8,497 bases of DNA from Ruminococcaceae bacterium UBA6857 (GTDB taxonomy: Bacteria; Bacillota; Clostridia; Oscillospirales; Acutalibacteraceae), in contig DKDD01000224.1 in assembly GCA_002451715.1 (NCBI GenBank), forward strand, positions 1 through 8,497, written 5' to 3'. Both the position numbers and the translations under genes were made by a program. Below the pieces are notes generated by a model. It had not been told where the DNA came from and made no database searches. It saw only the letters and a list, made by a program, of their open reading frames with translations. Positions 5,818-8,497 of this stretch are shown in pieces. The first letter of the stretch is position 1, and every line of letters begins with the position of its first letter.

Positions 5818-7608
5818 ATGTACAGACATATGAGTGAAAAAAACATCGCCGCAGCAAAAGCGGCAAAATCTGTTGGCAAAACAAAGAAGAATCAAACATT
5901 TTATTACTATAAAAAGAAAAAACCACAGCAAAAGAAGAAAGCCGAACCTCCAAAACCCGTTAAAGTTTCTTTTCTCGGCGGAATCAATGAAGTCGGAAAA
6001 AACATGACGGTTTTTGAATATGACGGCGACATGATCATTGTTGACTGTGGCCTTGCATTCCCTGATGAGGATATGCTCGGAATCGACCTTGTAATTCCCG
6101 ATTTCACCTATGTAACATCAAATATTGACAGGCTCAAGGGCATTGTTATCACACACGGACACGAAGACCATATCGGTGCACTTGCTTATCTTCTTAAAAG
6201 CTGCAATGTACCCGTATACAGCACAAGACTTACAAACGGTCTTATCGAAGGAAAGCTTCGCGAACACGGCCTTCTTGAAAAAGCGAAACTCAATGTTGCA
6301 GCGCCGGGTGACCACATAAGCCTCGGCAAATTTGACGTTGAATTTATTCATGTTAACCATTCAATTCCCGATGCGGTTGGATTTGCAATCAAATGCGGCG
6401 GCGGAACAATTGTTCATACCGGCGATTTTAAAATTGACAGTACGCCTGTTGACGGGGGAATGATTGACCTTGCGCGTTTCGGTCAGCTCGGAAACGAAGG
6501 TGTTCTTTGCATGTTTTCGGATTCAACGAACGCGGAACGTCCCGGCTTTACTCAAAGCGAGCACAAAGTCGGCGAATCGTTTGAAATGCTTTTCAGAAAA
6601 GCAGGCGACAGAAGAATAATCGTTGCAACGTTTGCTTCAAACATTCACCGTGTTCAGCAAATTATTGATGTTGCGCAAAGTCTCGGAAGAAAAGTTGCTC
6701 TTTCCGGAAGAAGTCTTGAAAACGTTGTTGCCGTCAGCCGTGAGCTTGGATATCTCAAAGTTCCGGACGGAATTTTAATTGATCTTGATCTCATAAATAA
6801 ATACAGTGACAGCGAACTTGTTTTGATTACAACCGGAAGTCAAGGCGAACCGATGTCCGCACTGACAAGAATGGCATTTTCCGACCACAGAAAAGTTGCA
6901 ATCAGTCCGAACGATTATGTCATTATCTCCGCAACGCCGATACCTGGCAACGAAAAAACCGTCAGCCGCGTTGTCAACGAGCTTATGAAGCTCGGCGCGG
7001 AAGTTGTTTATGAAAAAATGTATGACGTTCATGTTTCCGGCCACGCTTGCAGCGAAGAATTAAAGCTTATGCTTGGCATTGTAAAGCCAAAATACTTCAT
7101 CCCGGTTCACGGCGAACAAAAGCATCTTCAAAAGCATGCAAGCCTTGCAACTTCAATGGGTTTTGACAAAAAGAACATTATGATTGCAGAAAACGGTGCA
7201 AGCTTTGAAATTTCAAAAAGCGGAATCAAAAAGGTTGCGAACGTTCCGGCGGGTCAGGTCTTTGTTGACGGCCTCGGCGTCGGTGATGTCGGAAGCATTG
7301 TTATCCGCGACAGAAAACACCTTGCCGAAGACGGAATAATTATTGTTGTTGCCGCAATCGACAGCGCAAGTCATACTCTTATATCCGGTCCGGACGTTGT
7401 TTCAAGAGGTTTTGTTTTTGTAAGAGAAGCGGAAGAACTTATTGAAGAGGCACGCGCAACCGCGTTTTCAACAATTAACCGTTGCTTTGAGCGCAACATC
7501 CGTGAATGGGGAACCATCAAAAGTCGCATCCGCGACGACGTTTCAAAACTTATGTATGAGCGCACAAAGCGCAGTCCCATGGTATTACCGATCCTTATGG
7601 AGATTTAA
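5818..7608 (+). CDS. rnj: Ribonuclease J (596 aa)
   Basis: RNase J is a metallo-beta-lactamase/beta-CASP nuclease with 5'-to-3' exo- and endonuclease activity, central to mRNA decay and rRNA processing in Firmicutes. Residues 8-49 form a lysine-rich low-complexity extension (YYYKKKKPQQKKK) ahead of the fold, which starts at about VSFLGGINEVGKN (50-62). Zinc ligands are in HGHEDH (113-118), NHS H181, D203 in HTGDFK, and the later H431 in PVHGE. The beta-CASP domain carries DST (235-237), the GSQGEPMSAL segment (340-349) and HVSGHA (405-410). The C-terminal domain runs to the end and length is normal for an RNase J with an N-terminal tail. AAAGGAG (5808-5814) is only 3 bases from the ATG at 5818 and 15 from an in-frame ATG at 5830, so the start is uncertain by four residues. 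gdpP follows after 3 bases. Confidence 0.95.
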   Translation: MYRHMSEKNIAAAKAAKSVGKTKKNQTFYYYKKKKPQQKKKAEPPKPVKVSFLGGINEVGKNMTVFEYDGDMIIVDCGLAFPDEDMLGIDLVIPDFTYVTSNIDRLKGIVITHGHEDHIGALAYLLKSCNVPVYSTRLTNGLIEGKLREHGLLEKAKLNVAAPGDHISLGKFDVEFIHVNHSIPDAVGFAIKCGGGTIVHTGDFKIDSTPVDGGMIDLARFGQLGNEGVLCMFSDSTNAERPGFTQSEHKVGESFEMLFRKAGDRRIIVATFASNIHRVQQIIDVAQSLGRKVALSGRSLENVVAVSRELGYLKVPDGILIDLDLINKYSDSELVLITTGSQGEPMSALTRMAFSDHRKVAISPNDYVIISATPIPGNEKTVSRVVNELMKLGAEVVYEKMYDVHVSGHACSEELKLMLGIVKPKYFIPVHGEQKHLQKHASLATSMGFDKKNIMIAENGASFEISKSGIKKVANVPAGQVFVDGLGVGDVGSIVIRDRKHLAEDGIIIVVAAIDSASHTLISGPDVVSRGFVFVREAEELIEEARATAFSTINRCFERNIREWGTIKSRIRDDVSKLMYERTKRSPMVLPILMEI

Positions 7609-7611
7609 AAA

Positions 7612-8497
7612 ATGAAAAAGCTGTGGAAAAAATTTGATACCTCAATCGTTTCGTTCATTGTTGCAGGCGTCTGCATTATTGCTACATTCTTTTTGAATGT
7701 TTGGCTCGCTTTGAGCGAATGTGTTTTGGTTGCCGTTTTGTTTATTGTCAAGTGGCAATATGAAAAACGTGTTAAGCAAAAACTTCTCTATCAAGTCAGA
7801 ACCGTTGCCGACGAACTTGACTTTGAAAGGGGAGAAGCTTTCAAAAAGCTCAGCGTTGCCTGCGCCGTTATCGAGAAAGACGGACAGATAGTCTGGATCA
7901 ACGAAAGCTTTAAAAACACGTTTTCAATCGACGAAAAAACGCCGCATTGCAACATTAAAACAATTCTCAAACGAGAGGGATCAATTGACCGCATAATTGA
8001 TGGAAAAGGTTTTAAAATTAAAGTCAATTTACAGTATTTTGCTGTATACTCAAGTGCAGTACCCATTGACGATGAGGAACTTTATCTGCTCTATTTCTTT
8101 GACGAGACCAAACTCAGAATCACCGAAAAGGAATACTATGATTCAAGACCGTCACTGATGCTTTGCACAATTGACAATTCAAACGAAATCTATCAGCAAT
8201 TCAAAGAAAGCGACTGCGCTTCGATTTTCAGCCGCATTGAGCAGGAAATCGACAACTGGGTTTCTTCTTACGGCGGACTTTGCAGAAAGTATTCAACAAC
8301 AAGGATGCTTATCTTTGTTGAAGAACGCTCACTCCAAAAAATGATTGCCGACAAGTTTATAATTCTTGATACAATTCGCCAAATGACATATGACGGAAAA
8401 AATTGCGACGTTACACTTTCAATCGGTGTCGGAAAAGAAGCAACGCTTTTTGAAGCAAACGAATCCGCAAAGCAGGCGCTTGACATGGCTCAAAGTC
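7612..8497 (+). CDS. gdpP: GdpP/YybT-type cyclic-di-AMP phosphodiesterase, N-terminal part, cut by the window edge
   Basis: GdpP degrades c-di-AMP to pApA and so controls potassium, osmotic and cell-wall homeostasis; it sits in the membrane. The frame is open from ATG 7612 to the window end (295 codons seen). GGAG at 7599-7602, inside the end of rnj, gives 9-base spacing. Two hydrophobic helices at about 10-30 and 33-47 are followed by a basic linker, a PAS-like domain at about 78-170 (AVIEKDGQIVWINESF at 85-100), and a degenerate GGDEF domain from about 178. There the active-site GGDEF is replaced by KYSTTRM (226-232); SIGVG (270-274) and the NESAKQALDMAQS helix (283-295) follow as in YybT. 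The catalytic DHH/DHHA1 domains expected next lie outside the window, so catalytic competence cannot be judged. In Bacillus this gene precedes rplI and the replicative helicase gene. Identification rests on domain order and the YybT-like degenerate GGDEF. Confidence 0.88.
   Translation, partial: MKKLWKKFDTSIVSFIVAGVCIIATFFLNVWLALSECVLVAVLFIVKWQYEKRVKQKLLYQVRTVADELDFERGEAFKKLSVACAVIEKDGQIVWINESFKNTFSIDEKTPHCNIKTILKREGSIDRIIDGKGFKIKVNLQYFAVYSSAVPIDDEELYLLYFFDETKLRITEKEYYDSRPSLMLCTIDNSNEIYQQFKESDCASIFSRIEQEIDNWVSSYGGLCRKYSTTRMLIFVEERSLQKMIADKFIILDTIRQMTYDGKNCDVTLSIGVGKEATLFEANESAKQALDMAQS

Overview
The window looks like chromosomal housekeeping DNA from a spore-forming, moderate-GC Firmicute of class Clostridia, probably near Oscillospirales/Ruminococcaceae. 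This rests on strong GGAGG-type ribosome binding sites, an RNase J and GdpP-type phosphodiesterase pair, an rsgA-to-spoVM neighbourhood like that of Bacillus, and the divergent character of the topoisomerase genes. The taxonomic placement is inference; no rRNA or other marker gene is present. There are no tRNA or rRNA genes, mobile elements, CRISPR arrays or phage genes.

Left part (1-742): the 3' end of rsgA (ribosome-assembly GTPase) is followed by two very short genes. A near-consensus sigma-A promoter (TTCACA-N17-TATAAT) overlaps the end of rsgA. It is well placed to transcribe a 49-residue two-helix membrane protein of unknown function (454-603) and then a 28-residue gene (628-714) whose product matches the SpoVM spore-coat anchoring peptide. 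A compact intrinsic terminator overlaps the spoVM stop codon.

Centre (743-5160): a two-gene operon encodes both subunits of a type IIA DNA topoisomerase, a 661-aa ATPase/Toprim subunit (ParE/GyrB type) and a 755-aa cleavage subunit (ParC/GyrA type). Catalytic residues are kept, but many normally invariant motif positions differ and no GyrA-box is seen. The pair is best read as a divergent topoisomerase IV-like enzyme. A strong hairpin ends the operon and is shared with the convergent rnhA gene (RNase HI, minus strand).

Right part (5596-8497): a divergent intergenic region carries one clear promoter for each direction. Rightward, rnj (RNase J) is followed after 3 bases by the 5' part of gdpP, a membrane-bound c-di-AMP phosphodiesterase with two TM helices, a PAS domain and a degenerate GGDEF domain. 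The window ends before its DHH/DHHA1 catalytic part. Together the genes cover ribosome maturation, DNA topology, R-loop removal, RNA turnover and second-messenger control, with a small sporulation cassette between them.
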